Positions 26,661 through 34,900 of a stretch of 35,079 nt of DNA are shown piece after piece. A program made the translations under genes and the position numbers. Positions within the stretch are counted from its first letter, which is position 1, and every line of letters starts with the position of its first letter. The notes beneath the pieces were generated by a model. The model did not search any database. It was not told the DNA's origin and saw nothing but the letters and a program-made list of their open reading frames with translations. The DNA comes from Clostridium sp. CAG:452 (GTDB lineage Bacteria > Bacillota > Clostridia > TANB77 > CAG-508): the NCBI GenBank assembly GCA_000434035.1, contig FR893524.1, positions 226,124 through 261,202 on the forward strand, written 5' to 3'.

Positions 26661-27363
26661 ATGAAGAAAATTATAAAAAATAAAAGCAATATTATTGCTA
26701 TACTTATATTAATAGTATCTATAACAGCTTTTTTATCATACAACATATTTTTTAGAGAAGATACCAATTCTTCATATGCGCTTTCTAAATATGGTTCTAG
26801 AAGTGATGAAGTAAAACAAATACAAACCAAATTAAAAAGATGGGGTTATTACTATGGAAATGTGGATGGAATTTATGGCTCACAAACACTTTCTGCAGTA
26901 AGATGGTTTCAATCTAAAAACGGCCTAACAGTAGACCGGTATAGCAGGACCTAAAACTCTTTCGGCAATGGGAATAAATTCTTCAAGTTCTTCAAACACA
27001 ACAACAAATTCTAGCTCAGATTTAAACTTACTTTCACATTTAGTATACGCAGAAGCAAGAGGAGAGCCATATTCTGGGCAAGTTGCAGTAGCATCAGTTG
27101 TATTAAATAGGGTGAAAAATTCATCATTTCCAAATACAGTTGCTGGAGTAATATACGAAAGAGGTGCTTTTTCAGTAGTAAGTGATGGACAAATAAATTT
27201 AACTCCAAATGAAACTGCAAAAAAAGCAGCACAAGATGCAATAAACGGATGGGATCCATCTTATGGGGCAATATATTATTTTAATCCAAACACAGCAACA
27301 AGTGCATGGATTTGGTCAAGACCAGCAACAGTAGTAATAGGAAATCATAGGTTCTGTAAATAA
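26661..27363 (+). CDS. sleB: Spore cortex-lytic enzyme SleB, needs one +1 shift
   Basis: SleB is a lytic transglycosylase-type enzyme that degrades spore cortex peptidoglycan on germination. It has an N-terminal hydrophobic segment (residues about 10-27), a peptidoglycan-binding domain (GSRSDEVKQIQTKLKRWGYY, YGSQTLSAVRWFQ, then GIAGPKTLSAMGI), a Ser/Asn/Thr linker, and the hydrolase domain (LSHLVYAEARGEPYSGQVAV with the catalytic Glu, ASVVLNRVKN, IYERGAFSVV). The normal frame stops at 26952-26954 in the binding domain. Skipping C26937 restores VDGIAGPKT, a hallmark of that domain. The product is 233 residues. I start at ATG 26661, after AAAGGTGG. No ypeB is seen nearby. Confidence 0.92.
26934..26940 (+). 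other. CGG +1 frameshift site 9 (sleB)
   Basis: Zero frame reads GAC CGG TAT AGC; the expected frame is GAC GGT ATA GCA (D-G-I-A). C26937 is the extra base and the target Gly codon is GGT. Confidence 0.86.
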
Positions 27364-27383
27364 ATTGCAATTTGTGTGAGGGG

Positions 27384-27454
27384 GAATTCTAGGGACTGTC
27401 CCTTAAAATCACCAAACCTGGGGATTTTGGCGACTGTCCTGAATTCATCCGGAA
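27384..27454. repeat. REP-like GGGAC palindrome, copy 3
   Basis: GAATTCTAGGGACTGTCCC, an AAAATC/GATTTT inner stem and GACTGTCCTGAATTC form an element bounded by two GAATTC copies. The GGGAC..GTCCC core resembles the elements at 17507 and 18951. It holds no ORF. Confidence 0.5.
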
Positions 27455-27481
27455 CTAAACAAATTCCAATTTATCTAATTG

Positions 27482-27510
27482 TTGACTTTTAACTAATATA
27501 TTGATAATAT
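27482..27510 (+). promoter_or_regulatory. Promoter for yqeG
   Basis: TTGACT at 27482-27487, 17 bases, TAATAT at 27505-27510, about 23 bases before the start codon. Confidence 0.6.
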
Positions 27511-27532
27511 ATACACATAAATGGAGGAATAA

Positions 27533-28055
27533 ATGATACTATACCCAGATATATATTTAACAAATGTAAAAGAAATTACAGTAGAATTATTACATAAAAA
27601 CAATATTAAAGGATTATTGTTAGACGTTGATAACACACTAATTGATTTTGAATTAAAGATATTAGAAGGTTCTAAAGACTGGATTAATAACTTAAAAGAA
27701 AATAATTTCAAATTATGTATATTGTCGAACACTAACAAGATTGAAAAGGTAAAAATGGTTGCAAAAGAGCTGGATATACCGTACATATTTTTTGCTAAAA
27801 AGCCATTTAAAAAAGGGTTCAAACAAGGAGCTGAATTGTTAGAGTTAAGTCCAAACCAGATAGCTGTTGTAGGGGACCAAATAATGACAGATGTGCTTCG
27901 GCGGAAATAGAATGAAAATGTTTACAATTCTTACAAAGCCATTAGGTAAAAAAGATATATTTATTACAAGAGTAAAAAGGCCTTTAGAAAATATGATAAT
28001 TAAAAGATATTTAAAAAGGCAAGAAAGAAAGCAGGAGAAGAAAGATGTATTTTAA
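27533..28055 (+). CDS. yqeG: YqeG family HAD-type phosphatase, needs one +1 shift
   Basis: A 173-residue HAD phosphatase of the IIIA subfamily. The catalytic motif I is GLLLDVDNTLIDFE (Asp nucleophile), motif II LCILSNTNK, motif III Lys in FFAKKPFKKGF, and motif IV VVGDQIMTDV followed by the family-typical LGGNRMKMFTIL. Its substrate is not established. The normal frame reads CTT CGG CGG AAA TAG and ends just before the conserved LGGNR. Skipping C27899 restores it and extends the protein to 28055. The next gene then overlaps by 11 bases, a normal operon junction. The unshifted form would lose about 50 residues. Confidence 0.92.
27896..27905 (+). other. CGG +1 frameshift site 10 (yqeG), tandem CGG CGG
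   Basis: Zero frame reads CTT CGG CGG AAA TAG; the expected frame is CTT GGC GGA AAT (L-G-G-N). C27899 is the extra base. This is the only site with GGC as the landing codon and with two successive CGG codons in zero frame. Confidence 0.87.
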
Positions 28056-28791
28056 TGATGTACATATATTATATTATGTTTTATTTATATTAGTAGGAGG
28101 AACAATAGGTCAATTTATAGATTATGTAAGTAAATGCTTCATCGAAGAAAGAAGAATATTTGCAAAAGAGAGTTTTAGTAAATATAAAAAAACTGTGCTT
28201 CCAAACTATATATTAATTTTAGGGATAGCAATTGCATATGCAGGATTACTATATAAATTTGGATTACACTCAGGCTTTAAAGAGAATTTGGATTTAATAA
28301 AATATGTAATACTAATTCCAATGCTTGCATGTGCTTTTTATGTAGATTTAAAAGAACAAATAATACCAAACAGATTAAATTTATTAATATTTGAAATAGG
28401 ATTAGTGTTCTTATTTATATATGGCTTTATAAATATAAATATTTCGTTAAATTTACTACTTGGAATGCTAGCAGGAGGAGGAATTTTCTTAATTATAACA
28501 TTAATTGGAGGTCTTATTGCAGGTAAAGAAGCAATGGGAATGGGAGACGTAAAATTAATGGGAGCACTTGGATTATTCTTTGGACTACAAAATATTGTAG
28601 TAATTTCTGTTTTGGCATTTCTAATAGGAGCAATAATTAGTATTGCTATAATGATAATAAAAAGAAAAGGTACAGATACATATATACCATTTGGGCCATT
28701 TATTGTAATCGCATCAGTTATAACAATATTTGTACCATTTAGTATTTTATTTACAATGTTAATGAAAATATTTACATTAGGAATGTATTAA
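28045..28791 (+). CDS. Prepilin peptidase, A24 family
   Basis: A 248-residue polytopic membrane aspartyl protease with about seven helices that cleaves prepilin leaders after glycine. The catalytic aspartates are in AFYVDLKEQIIPNRLN (near residue 100) and the signature GMGDVKLMGALGLF (near residue 168). It has no cytoplasmic CXXC zinc site, so it may lack the methylase half. Its ATG lies inside the end of yqeG in another frame, with a GGAG site 8 bases upstream. It is the likely processor of the prepilin-like product at 19006, although no pilus assembly genes are in the window. Confidence 0.93.
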   Translation: MYFNDVHILYYVLFILVGGTIGQFIDYVSKCFIEERRIFAKESFSKYKKTVLPNYILILGIAIAYAGLLYKFGLHSGFKENLDLIKYVILIPMLACAFYVDLKEQIIPNRLNLLIFEIGLVFLFIYGFININISLNLLLGMLAGGGIFLIITLIGGLIAGKEAMGMGDVKLMGALGLFFGLQNIVVISVLAFLIGAIISIAIMIIKRKGTDTYIPFGPFIVIASVITIFVPFSILFTMLMKIFTLGMY

Positions 28792-28817
28792 AATATTTAT
28801 AGAAAGAAGGTGGCTCT

Positions 28818-29879
28818 ATGAACTATAAAATGCGTGCTTTAAGAGAAAGAATGAAAAGTTTAAATTTAGAAGGAATGATAGTAACTAATCCAATCAATAT
28901 TAGATACTTAACTAACATTACTTCAGAAGGAACTTTATTAATAACGAGAAAAGAAAATATATTTATAACATATACAATGTACATAGAAGCAGTAAATAGT
29001 GTTCTTACTATAAATGATGACATAATAGTAATGGATTATAGAGACATTACAAAAGAAGAATATGAGAAATTTTTTACATTCTGTGAAAATGTAGGATTTG
29101 AAGAAAACTATGCAACATATGAACAATATAAAAATATAAAGCAAAGGTATAAGGCGAATAATTTAGTAGAAACAGAAGGGATAATTGAGAAACAAAGAAT
29201 AGTTAAAGATGAAGAAGAAATAAATAAAATTAGAAAAGCATGTGAGATTACAGACAATTGTTTTACTCATTTATTAAGCTATATAAAAACGGGAATGACA
29301 GAAAAACAAATTGCTTTAGAAATAGAAATGTATTTTAAAACACATGGAGCAGATGGAGTTTCTTTTGAACCAATAGTAGCAATAGGAGAAAACTCATCAA
29401 TTCCGCATTGGATTCCAGGAAATAGAAAAGTAGAAATGGCAGATCCAATATTAATAGATATGGGATGTAAATATGAGGGATATTGTTCGGATATGACAAG
29501 AACTATATTTATGGGTTGTATCTTAGAAGAAATTAAACCTGTATATGATTTAACATTAAAGAACCTTGAACTCTCAACAAAAGAGATAACAGATGGGTAT
29601 ACAATAAAAACAGCTGCCAATATGGTTGAAAGCGATTTTAAAGTAAATGGCTACAATTTAATTCATGCATTAGGACATGGAGTAGGATTAGAAGTACATG
29701 AGCTACCATTTATTAGACTAAAAAATGAAGCAAACTTTAAAGAAAATATGGTTATTGCTGACGAGCCTGGAATATATTTGCCAGGAAAATATGGAATAAG
29801 AATAGAAGATACACTATTAGTTACAAAAGATGGCTCAGAAAGATTAACAAAATCAGAAAGAGGATATGTTGTAATATAG
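28818..29879 (+). CDS. M24 family Xaa-Pro aminopeptidase/dipeptidase
   Basis: A 353-residue metallopeptidase that removes residues before proline. The N-terminal creatinase-like domain (MKSLNLEGMIVTNPINIRYLTN) is followed by the pita-bread catalytic domain. The metal ligands are visible in ILIDMGCKYEGYCSDMTRT (two Asp), HALGHGVGLEVHE (His), VIADEPGIYLPG (Glu) and GIRIEDTLLV (Glu). AGAAGGTGG precedes the start. It is usually encoded just before efp in Firmicutes; here two other genes intervene. It has no in-frame CGG. Confidence 0.94.
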   Translation: MNYKMRALRERMKSLNLEGMIVTNPINIRYLTNITSEGTLLITRKENIFITYTMYIEAVNSVLTINDDIIVMDYRDITKEEYEKFFTFCENVGFEENYATYEQYKNIKQRYKANNLVETEGIIEKQRIVKDEEEINKIRKACEITDNCFTHLLSYIKTGMTEKQIALEIEMYFKTHGADGVSFEPIVAIGENSSIPHWIPGNRKVEMADPILIDMGCKYEGYCSDMTRTIFMGCILEEIKPVYDLTLKNLELSTKEITDGYTIKTAANMVESDFKVNGYNLIHALGHGVGLEVHELPFIRLKNEANFKENMVIADEPGIYLPGKYGIRIEDTLLVTKDGSERLTKSERGYVVI

Positions 29880-29894
29880 TAAAATAGATATAAG

Positions 29895-29944
29895 TAGCAC
29901 CTTCAAAATTAGCAAAAAGCTAGTTGCTTGAAGGTGCTATTTTA
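29895..29944 (+). terminator. Intrinsic terminator after the M24 peptidase gene
   Basis: TAGCACCTTCAA (29895-29906) and TTGAAGGTGCTA (29928-29939) form a 12-bp stem enclosing a smaller AATTAGC/GCTAGTT hairpin, followed by TTTT. A second small stem, CGACTAAAGTCG, follows. Confidence 0.88.
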
Positions 29945-29976
29945 AAAGGCGACTAAAGTCGTTTTGTTTCCAATAC

Positions 29977-30005
29977 TTGCAAAAATCTCCAAAAAGAGTT
30001 ATAAT
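29977..30005 (+). promoter_or_regulatory. Promoter for the gene at 30052
   Basis: TTGCAA at 29977-29982, 17-base spacer, TATAAT at 30000-30005, about 46 bases before the start codon. Confidence 0.75.
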
Positions 30006-30051
30006 ATTTACATAATGCGTTCAAATAATCTAAATATATTAGGAGGTTTAC

Positions 30052-32355
30052 ATGAAATCAATAGATAACCTTACATTAATTCAAATAATAAACAGATACA
30101 AAGATATAATTGGAGACGATTTAGAAAGTTTTATATATTCAAAAATTTTTGATGATAAAATAATACAAAGCATTGAAGAAAGTATTCAAAATAGAGTTAT
30201 TTTAAATACTGATGAAGAGAGACAAAGAATAGTATATCAGTTACTTATGGAAATTTTAAAAAACCCACAAAATAGTCTTAATACAGATAACTCAATAAAA
30301 AGACAATTCATTGCAGAAATAATGAAAACATATCCAGATAGAATAAAAACAGGAACAAAAAAAGAAATGAAGGACCTTATTTTAGATGGAAAACCTATTG
30401 CAATTTATGAATTTCCAAGCCAAAAGTATAGAGGAATAAGAGAAACTTTAATATTCACAAAAGAAGAACCAAAAAGTATAGATTCTATATATGATGAGAA
30501 AAAAAGAAAATTATTTAAAGAAATAATGGATACAATTACAATAGAAGACATAAGTTCAATTATAAAGCCTGAATATAAAGATGCTGTGCTTGGGGCAATA
30601 ATGAAAAAGATAACAATGCAGTATTTTGTAGATAAAAAAGGAATGAAACCTCAAGATTTTAAAGAAATGTATTTGGATAAAGTGGCTGAAGATAAAGAAA
30701 CTATTGTTAAATTAGATGATAAAGATGCAGGAATATGTATAACAGAATTATTACAAGAGTATGTATCAGAAAATTTTTATTTAATGGACAGAGAAGCAAT
30801 ATTATTAAATGCAGCAGCAAGATTAATGCTTGGGGTTAGAGTTTGCGAAGGAGAGCAAGTAGGAGACTTAATTTTAAGAAACAATGATGAAAGTAAAAAG
30901 CAGATACTAATAGAATGTAGTATATTAGAAATAAGAAAGATTCTTAAAGAATTAAAAACTGGAAAATATACAAATGCAAAATATAAAGTAGTTGACAATG
31001 ATGGAGAGACAATTATAGAAGCAGATGAAAAAAATATAGAAGAGTTTTTAGCAAGGTGTACAGATACAAGATATCTTTCAGATTTGTATATAGATAAATT
31101 GCATGCAAATTTGGCAGTTGGTACTTTCCCGGAAAATTTAGAGGAACTAAAAATAGCGGGAGTTGGACTAGAAGATGTTACACATATAATAGAGAGTTAT
31201 GAAGAAGCTGAAGACAAAGATGAAAAAGAAAAACTTTTAACTTCTGCAAATGCTCTTGCGAGCTATTTATTAAGAAATACGGAACTAAAAGAGGAAGATT
31301 TTATAGATTTATATGTAAATGGAAATGCAAATTTAGAATTAATAGAACAGATGAAACTAGGTGAAATGCCTAAAGAGTATTTTGATACTAGATTTATGGA
31401 ACTTTTTAGTGAAGATGTATATTTTGATACAAAGGAATCAAATACTAAATTAAAAAGATATGCAAATTTATATTCTGTATTAAGGGAGCAAGAACAAATA
31501 GATACAACAACTGATGATTTAGTAGTAAAACTTTCTGGTATGTTTGGAGAAGAGTTTATACCAAATATAATGGGAGAATTATATAAAACAGGAATTGCAG
31601 ATATTGAAGAGGCAATGCAATGGTTAGGAGGAGAATTTATAGCAACTCAATACAAGCAAGGAATATTAAAACCAGTGGAAATACGAGGAATATACGATAA
31701 AGGAATGATTAGTTTAAAAGAATTAGCAACAATGATTAATTCACTAAATGATAATACAGAAAAATTTATGATTATAAGTAGTATATTTTCAGATGCAGAG
31801 AGTATGGAAACAAGACAAAGCCTTTTAGAAGAATGCATGAAATTGGAAGAATTAGAAAGAAATAATACTTCAAAACGTGAAAGACAAGATAGAATTGAAC
31901 CAAGAATTATAATAGAACATAATAAATATACAAGTGATCCAATAGCAAGATTTTCAGTAATGAAATTATTAGATAAAGAATATGAACTTGAAATTACAGA
32001 AGATGGACATGCATTAGTGCATTTACCAAATTTAAAAAAGGTAATAATAGAAAAGATGCTATCAAAATATGGAGAACCATATTATGGAGCTGCTACATAT
32101 ATAGTAGATGAAGATTATTTTGAACAATATAGAGAAAAAATAGTTACTGATAATAAAATAAATAGAAGCAAACTTAGTGATGATATAATATTTAGAGGAG
32201 TGGATAGAGTTATACATTCACCAACAGGATGGGGAAAAGGAATAAAAAAAGTCTTAAATATTACTGAAGAAACAAAAACTCCAGAAGAATTACAACAAAT
32301 AGATGAAGCAGTAAAAGCAGTAGAAGAAAGCAGAAGAAAAATTGAAAGGGAATAA
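30052..32355 (+). CDS. Large unrecognised helical protein
   Basis: A 767-residue soluble protein I cannot assign. AGGAGG lies 6 bases before the ATG. It has no signal peptide or membrane span. It is mostly acidic and helical, with repeated units of about 60-70 residues in the middle third (for example LELIEQMKLGEMPKEYFDTRF, GGEFIATQYKQGILKPVEIRG and YDKGMISLKELATMI), suggesting a tandem helical-repeat scaffold. The C-terminal domain (residues about 630-730) has mixed character, with KYTSDPIARFSVMKLLDKEY, a strand LHLP-type segment ALVHLPNLKK and GEPYYGAATYIVD. Its own promoter drives it, and the next gene begins one base after its stop, so the two may work together. Codon use is native. It has no in-frame CGG. 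Confidence 0.75.
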   Translation: MKSIDNLTLIQIINRYKDIIGDDLESFIYSKIFDDKIIQSIEESIQNRVILNTDEERQRIVYQLLMEILKNPQNSLNTDNSIKRQFIAEIMKTYPDRIKTGTKKEMKDLILDGKPIAIYEFPSQKYRGIRETLIFTKEEPKSIDSIYDEKKRKLFKEIMDTITIEDISSIIKPEYKDAVLGAIMKKITMQYFVDKKGMKPQDFKEMYLDKVAEDKETIVKLDDKDAGICITELLQEYVSENFYLMDREAILLNAAARLMLGVRVCEGEQVGDLILRNNDESKKQILIECSILEIRKILKELKTGKYTNAKYKVVDNDGETIIEADEKNIEEFLARCTDTRYLSDLYIDKLHANLAVGTFPENLEELKIAGVGLEDVTHIIESYEEAEDKDEKEKLLTSANALASYLLRNTELKEEDFIDLYVNGNANLELIEQMKLGEMPKEYFDTRFMELFSEDVYFDTKESNTKLKRYANLYSVLREQEQIDTTTDDLVVKLSGMFGEEFIPNIMGELYKTGIADIEEAMQWLGGEFIATQYKQGILKPVEIRGIYDKGMISLKELATMINSLNDNTEKFMIISSIFSDAESMETRQSLLEECMKLEELERNNTSKRERQDRIEPRIIIEHNKYTSDPIARFSVMKLLDKEYELEITEDGHALVHLPNLKKVIIEKMLSKYGEPYYGAATYIVDEDYFEQYREKIVTDNKINRSKLSDDIIFRGVDRVIHSPTGWGKGIKKVLNITEETKTPEELQQIDEAVKAVEESRRKIERE

Positions 32356-32356
32356 A

Positions 32357-33178
32357 ATGTTTGAAATTTTAGAATATAGTAATAAAATAAAAGAGCTATA
32401 TATAGGAAAAGACACAATCAACAAAATTATTGAAGCTTATAAGAAATCTATTATAGAAAATGAAGAATCAATAAAAAAAATATATGATATTGATAAAAAA
32501 GATTCTAGTATAAGTTTTGATATAAAAAGGACAATAGATTTATTAGAAACATATAAAAATAAAGAGCCAATTCAAAATGTAAATAAACAAGTAATATGTG
32601 TTACATATTATGCTAATCCATATATAACAATAAATTTATGTATGCAATCGTTATTAAAAAAGACAGCGATAATATCATTAACAGAAGATGGATTAGTTAA
32701 TACAAATATGATTTTAATAAAAATATTTAATCAAGTACTAGAAGATTTTAAAATATGCAAAATGATAGAAAATAGAGAACTTAATAAAGAGGAAAAAGAG
32801 TACATATTAAAACATCAAATAAAAATAATATGTGTTGGAAATACTAGCACATATTTCTATTTTAAGAAAAACAACAAAAAAGAATTGGAATATGTTCCTT
32901 TTAGAAATATGGCAATATATTGTGACGACAAAGATTATTTAGACTTACAATTTGAATTATATAAATATGCAGTAAAAAATGGAATAGAAGCGGAAGTATA
33001 TGAGGATTTAGATGAGTTTATAGAGTGCACAAAAAATGATTATAAATTGGAATTTTTAATTGCATTTATAAAAGATAAAAAAACAAGAGAAACATTGGAA
33101 GAAGAATTAGAGAGTAAGAAGCTATATATTAATAAAAATCCATTTAAAAATGAGACATTTAAAATAGATATAGTATAA
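32357..33178 (+). CDS. Unassigned protein, weakly aldehyde-dehydrogenase/ProA-like
   Basis: A 273-residue protein starting at ATG 32357 after GAAAGGGA; the stop of the previous gene is next to it. The middle reads VTYYANPYITINLCMQSLLKK, and later VPFRNMAIYCDDKDYLDLQ, IEAEVYEDLDEFIECTKN and a C-terminal LYINKNPFKNE. These loosely recall the glutamate-5-semialdehyde dehydrogenase fold (NP...L.L followed by a Asn-Pro-rich end) but with no catalytic Cys motif I can identify, so any such relationship would be to an inactive or very divergent member. Coupled to the large helical protein upstream. Confidence 0.65.
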   Translation: MFEILEYSNKIKELYIGKDTINKIIEAYKKSIIENEESIKKIYDIDKKDSSISFDIKRTIDLLETYKNKEPIQNVNKQVICVTYYANPYITINLCMQSLLKKTAIISLTEDGLVNTNMILIKIFNQVLEDFKICKMIENRELNKEEKEYILKHQIKIICVGNTSTYFYFKKNNKKELEYVPFRNMAIYCDDKDYLDLQFELYKYAVKNGIEAEVYEDLDEFIECTKNDYKLEFLIAFIKDKKTRETLEEELESKKLYINKNPFKNETFKIDIV

Positions 33179-33252
33179 TACTTGATTTTTTCCATAAAAT
33201 ATATTAAAATAAATAAGATTTATAGTAAAAAAATAGAAAAGAGGTATAAAAT

Positions 33253-33822
33253 ATGGCAGAAGTTTATATGGCAGGAGATGTAAGAAATGGAACAACATTT
33301 GAATTAGATGGTTCAGTATTTAAGGTAGTAGAATTTCAACATGTAAAACCAGGAAAAGGAGCAGCTTTTGTAAGAACAAAATTAAAAAATGTAATAACAG
33401 GAGCAGTTTTAGAGAAAACATTTAACCCATCAGAAAAATTACAAGGAGCAGAAATAGAGAAAAAAGAAATGCAATATTTGTATAATGATGGAGGATTATA
33501 TTACTTCATGGATAATGAAACATATGATCAATTACCATTAAACAAAGAAGATTTAGGAGATACTTTAAAATACTTAAAAGAAAATATGATAGTAAAAATT
33601 CTATCTTTTAAAGGAAAAGTATTTGCAGTAGAACCTCCTATATTTGTTGAATTAAAAGTTACATATACAGAACCAGGATTTGCTGGGAACACAGCAGGTG
33701 CAGGACAAACAAAACCAGCAGAATTAGAAACAGGTTATACAATAAATGTCCCACTATTTGTTAACACAGATGATGTTATTAGAATAGATACAAGAACTGG
33801 CGAATATATGGAAAGAATCTAG
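33253..33822 (+). CDS. efp: Elongation factor P
   Basis: A 189-residue three-domain tRNA-shaped protein that relieves ribosome stalling at polyproline. It starts MAEVYMAGDVRNGTTFELDG; the modifiable tip lysine is Lys35 in VKPGKGAAFVRTKLKN. Domains II and III follow (NVITGAVLEKTF and GYTINVPLFVNTDDVIRIDTRTGEYMERI, the conserved end). GAGGT lies about 8 bases before the start. No modification genes are seen nearby. As a ribosome-rescue factor it is relevant to, but not evidence for, the proposed CGG stalling. Confidence 0.96.
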   Translation: MAEVYMAGDVRNGTTFELDGSVFKVVEFQHVKPGKGAAFVRTKLKNVITGAVLEKTFNPSEKLQGAEIEKKEMQYLYNDGGLYYFMDNETYDQLPLNKEDLGDTLKYLKENMIVKILSFKGKVFAVEPPIFVELKVTYTEPGFAGNTAGAGQTKPAELETGYTINVPLFVNTDDVIRIDTRTGEYMERI

Positions 33823-33841
33823 AACTGAAAGGAAAACAATA

Positions 33842-34303
33842 ATGTCTAACTTAAATGTAAAATTTAAAAAAGTTTTGGAAGATTTGGAAAAGAATATTCA
33901 AAACAAAGAGGATTTAGAATATATAAAAGTACAAATATTTAATTTGTATAATATGTTTTTTGATGAAGTAAACAGAATGGAAGAAATGTCAGCAACAAGA
34001 ATGGAAACATTAGCACAATCTCAAGCAGTATTACAAGAAAGAGTTGAAAAACTAGAGAATCAATTAAAATCTATGGAAAAAGAATTTTATATAGATGAAG
34101 AAAGCGATTTTGCTATTACTTGTCCATACTGCAATGCTGAATTTGTGGTTGATTATGATGAATTAAAGAATGAAGTACAATGCCCAGAATGTAATAATAT
34201 AATAGAGTTGGACTGGGGAGATGAATGCGAAGAACATGATGGATGTTGTGGACATGATTGTTCACATTGTAACCATGACGAAGATGATGAAGAAGATATG
34301 TAA
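33842..34303 (+). CDS. CD1247-type zinc-ribbon protein
   Basis: A 153-residue cytoplasmic protein. The N-terminal 80 residues are an acidic helical/coiled-coil region (FKKVLEDLEKNIQNKEDLEY). A zinc ribbon follows at about residues 96-120 (CPYCNAEF and CPECNNIIEL), then an acidic Cys/His tail (HDGCCGHDCSHCNHDEDDEED) that could bind further metal. The layout matches the CD1247 N-terminal-domain family found next to efp in Clostridia; its function is unknown. It starts 19 bases after efp and should be cotranscribed. Its stop abuts the stop of the convergent M23 gene. Confidence 0.8.
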   Translation: MSNLNVKFKKVLEDLEKNIQNKEDLEYIKVQIFNLYNMFFDEVNRMEEMSATRMETLAQSQAVLQERVEKLENQLKSMEKEFYIDEESDFAITCPYCNAEFVVDYDELKNEVQCPECNNIIELDWGDECEEHDGCCGHDCSHCNHDEDDEEDM

Positions 34304-34900
34304 TTAAAAGAAATTTAAAGGATTGACGGCTTTGCCGTCTTTTTTTATTGCAAAATGGAGATGCGGACCAGTTGTTGCTCCATTAGTAGGATTTCCATTA
34401 CTATCTTTGTATGGATTATTATAAATACCATAAACATTTTTTGGGCCAACTTTTGCAATAACTTGTCCTTTATTTACTATTTGACCAGAATATACTAGAA
34501 AACTCGGGGATACATGAGAATAAATGAAAACAAGATTTCCAGATTCTACTTTTACAGTAAAACCATTTGCACCATAAAAACCTAAATAAGAAACAACACC
34601 AGTTGATGCAGAAATAATATTTGAACCTGTGGGGACTGCAATATCTACTCCACCATGATATGAACCAGCACCAGAAGTTGGAGATTTCCTATAACCAAAA
34701 TTAGAAGTGATATTATTATAACCGGGAACAGGCCAAGTAAAATTAGATGTTGATATAGATAAATATTGTTGCTGATTAGAATTTGGAGTATATGCTAAAA
34801 CAAATCCGGACGTATTAAAAATTGGAATAAAAAAGCATAAACTAAAAATAAGAACAAGACAAAAAACAATAATTAGAGAATAAAAAGAATAAAATTTCAT
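34304..34900 (-). CDS. M23 family metallopeptidase, secreted
   Basis: A 198-residue LytM-type endopeptidase for cell-wall peptides. An N-terminal membrane/signal segment (FYSFYSLIIVFCLVLIFSL) is followed by a linker and the M23 domain: ITSNFGYRKSP, HGGVDIAVPTG (His and Asp zinc ligands), YSHVS, and TTGPHLHFAIKKDG (HLH). The start ATG 34900 is preceded by GGAGG. The end VNPLNFF is typical. The final codons overlap the terminator hairpin of the convergent plus-strand gene. The lytic role in sporulation or growth cannot be separated from sequence alone. Confidence 0.9.
   Translation of the reverse strand: MKFYSFYSLIIVFCLVLIFSLCFFIPIFNTSGFVLAYTPNSNQQQYLSISTSNFTWPVPGYNNITSNFGYRKSPTSGAGSYHGGVDIAVPTGSNIISASTGVVSYLGFYGANGFTVKVESGNLVFIYSHVSPSFLVYSGQIVNKGQVIAKVGPKNVYGIYNNPYKDSNGNPTNGATTGPHLHFAIKKDGKAVNPLNFF
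34325..34347 (+). terminator. Intrinsic terminator for the efp transcript
   Basis: GACGGC and GCCGTC around TTT, followed by eight T residues. It lies inside the 3' coding end of the convergent M23 gene, where it encodes part of KKDGKAVN. Confidence 0.85.

Noticed and set aside
966..27905. Simple reassignment of CGG to another amino acid (such as Trp or Gln)
   Set aside because: Reassignment would keep the frame. At all ten sites the frame itself must change by one base, and the following reading matches only with GGN as Gly.
660..28055. Interpreting the ten broken genes as pseudogenes
   Set aside because: Most are conserved housekeeping or sporulation genes, each with only one defect of the same kind at the same codon type and intact residues on both sides. 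Random decay would give varied indels and stops.
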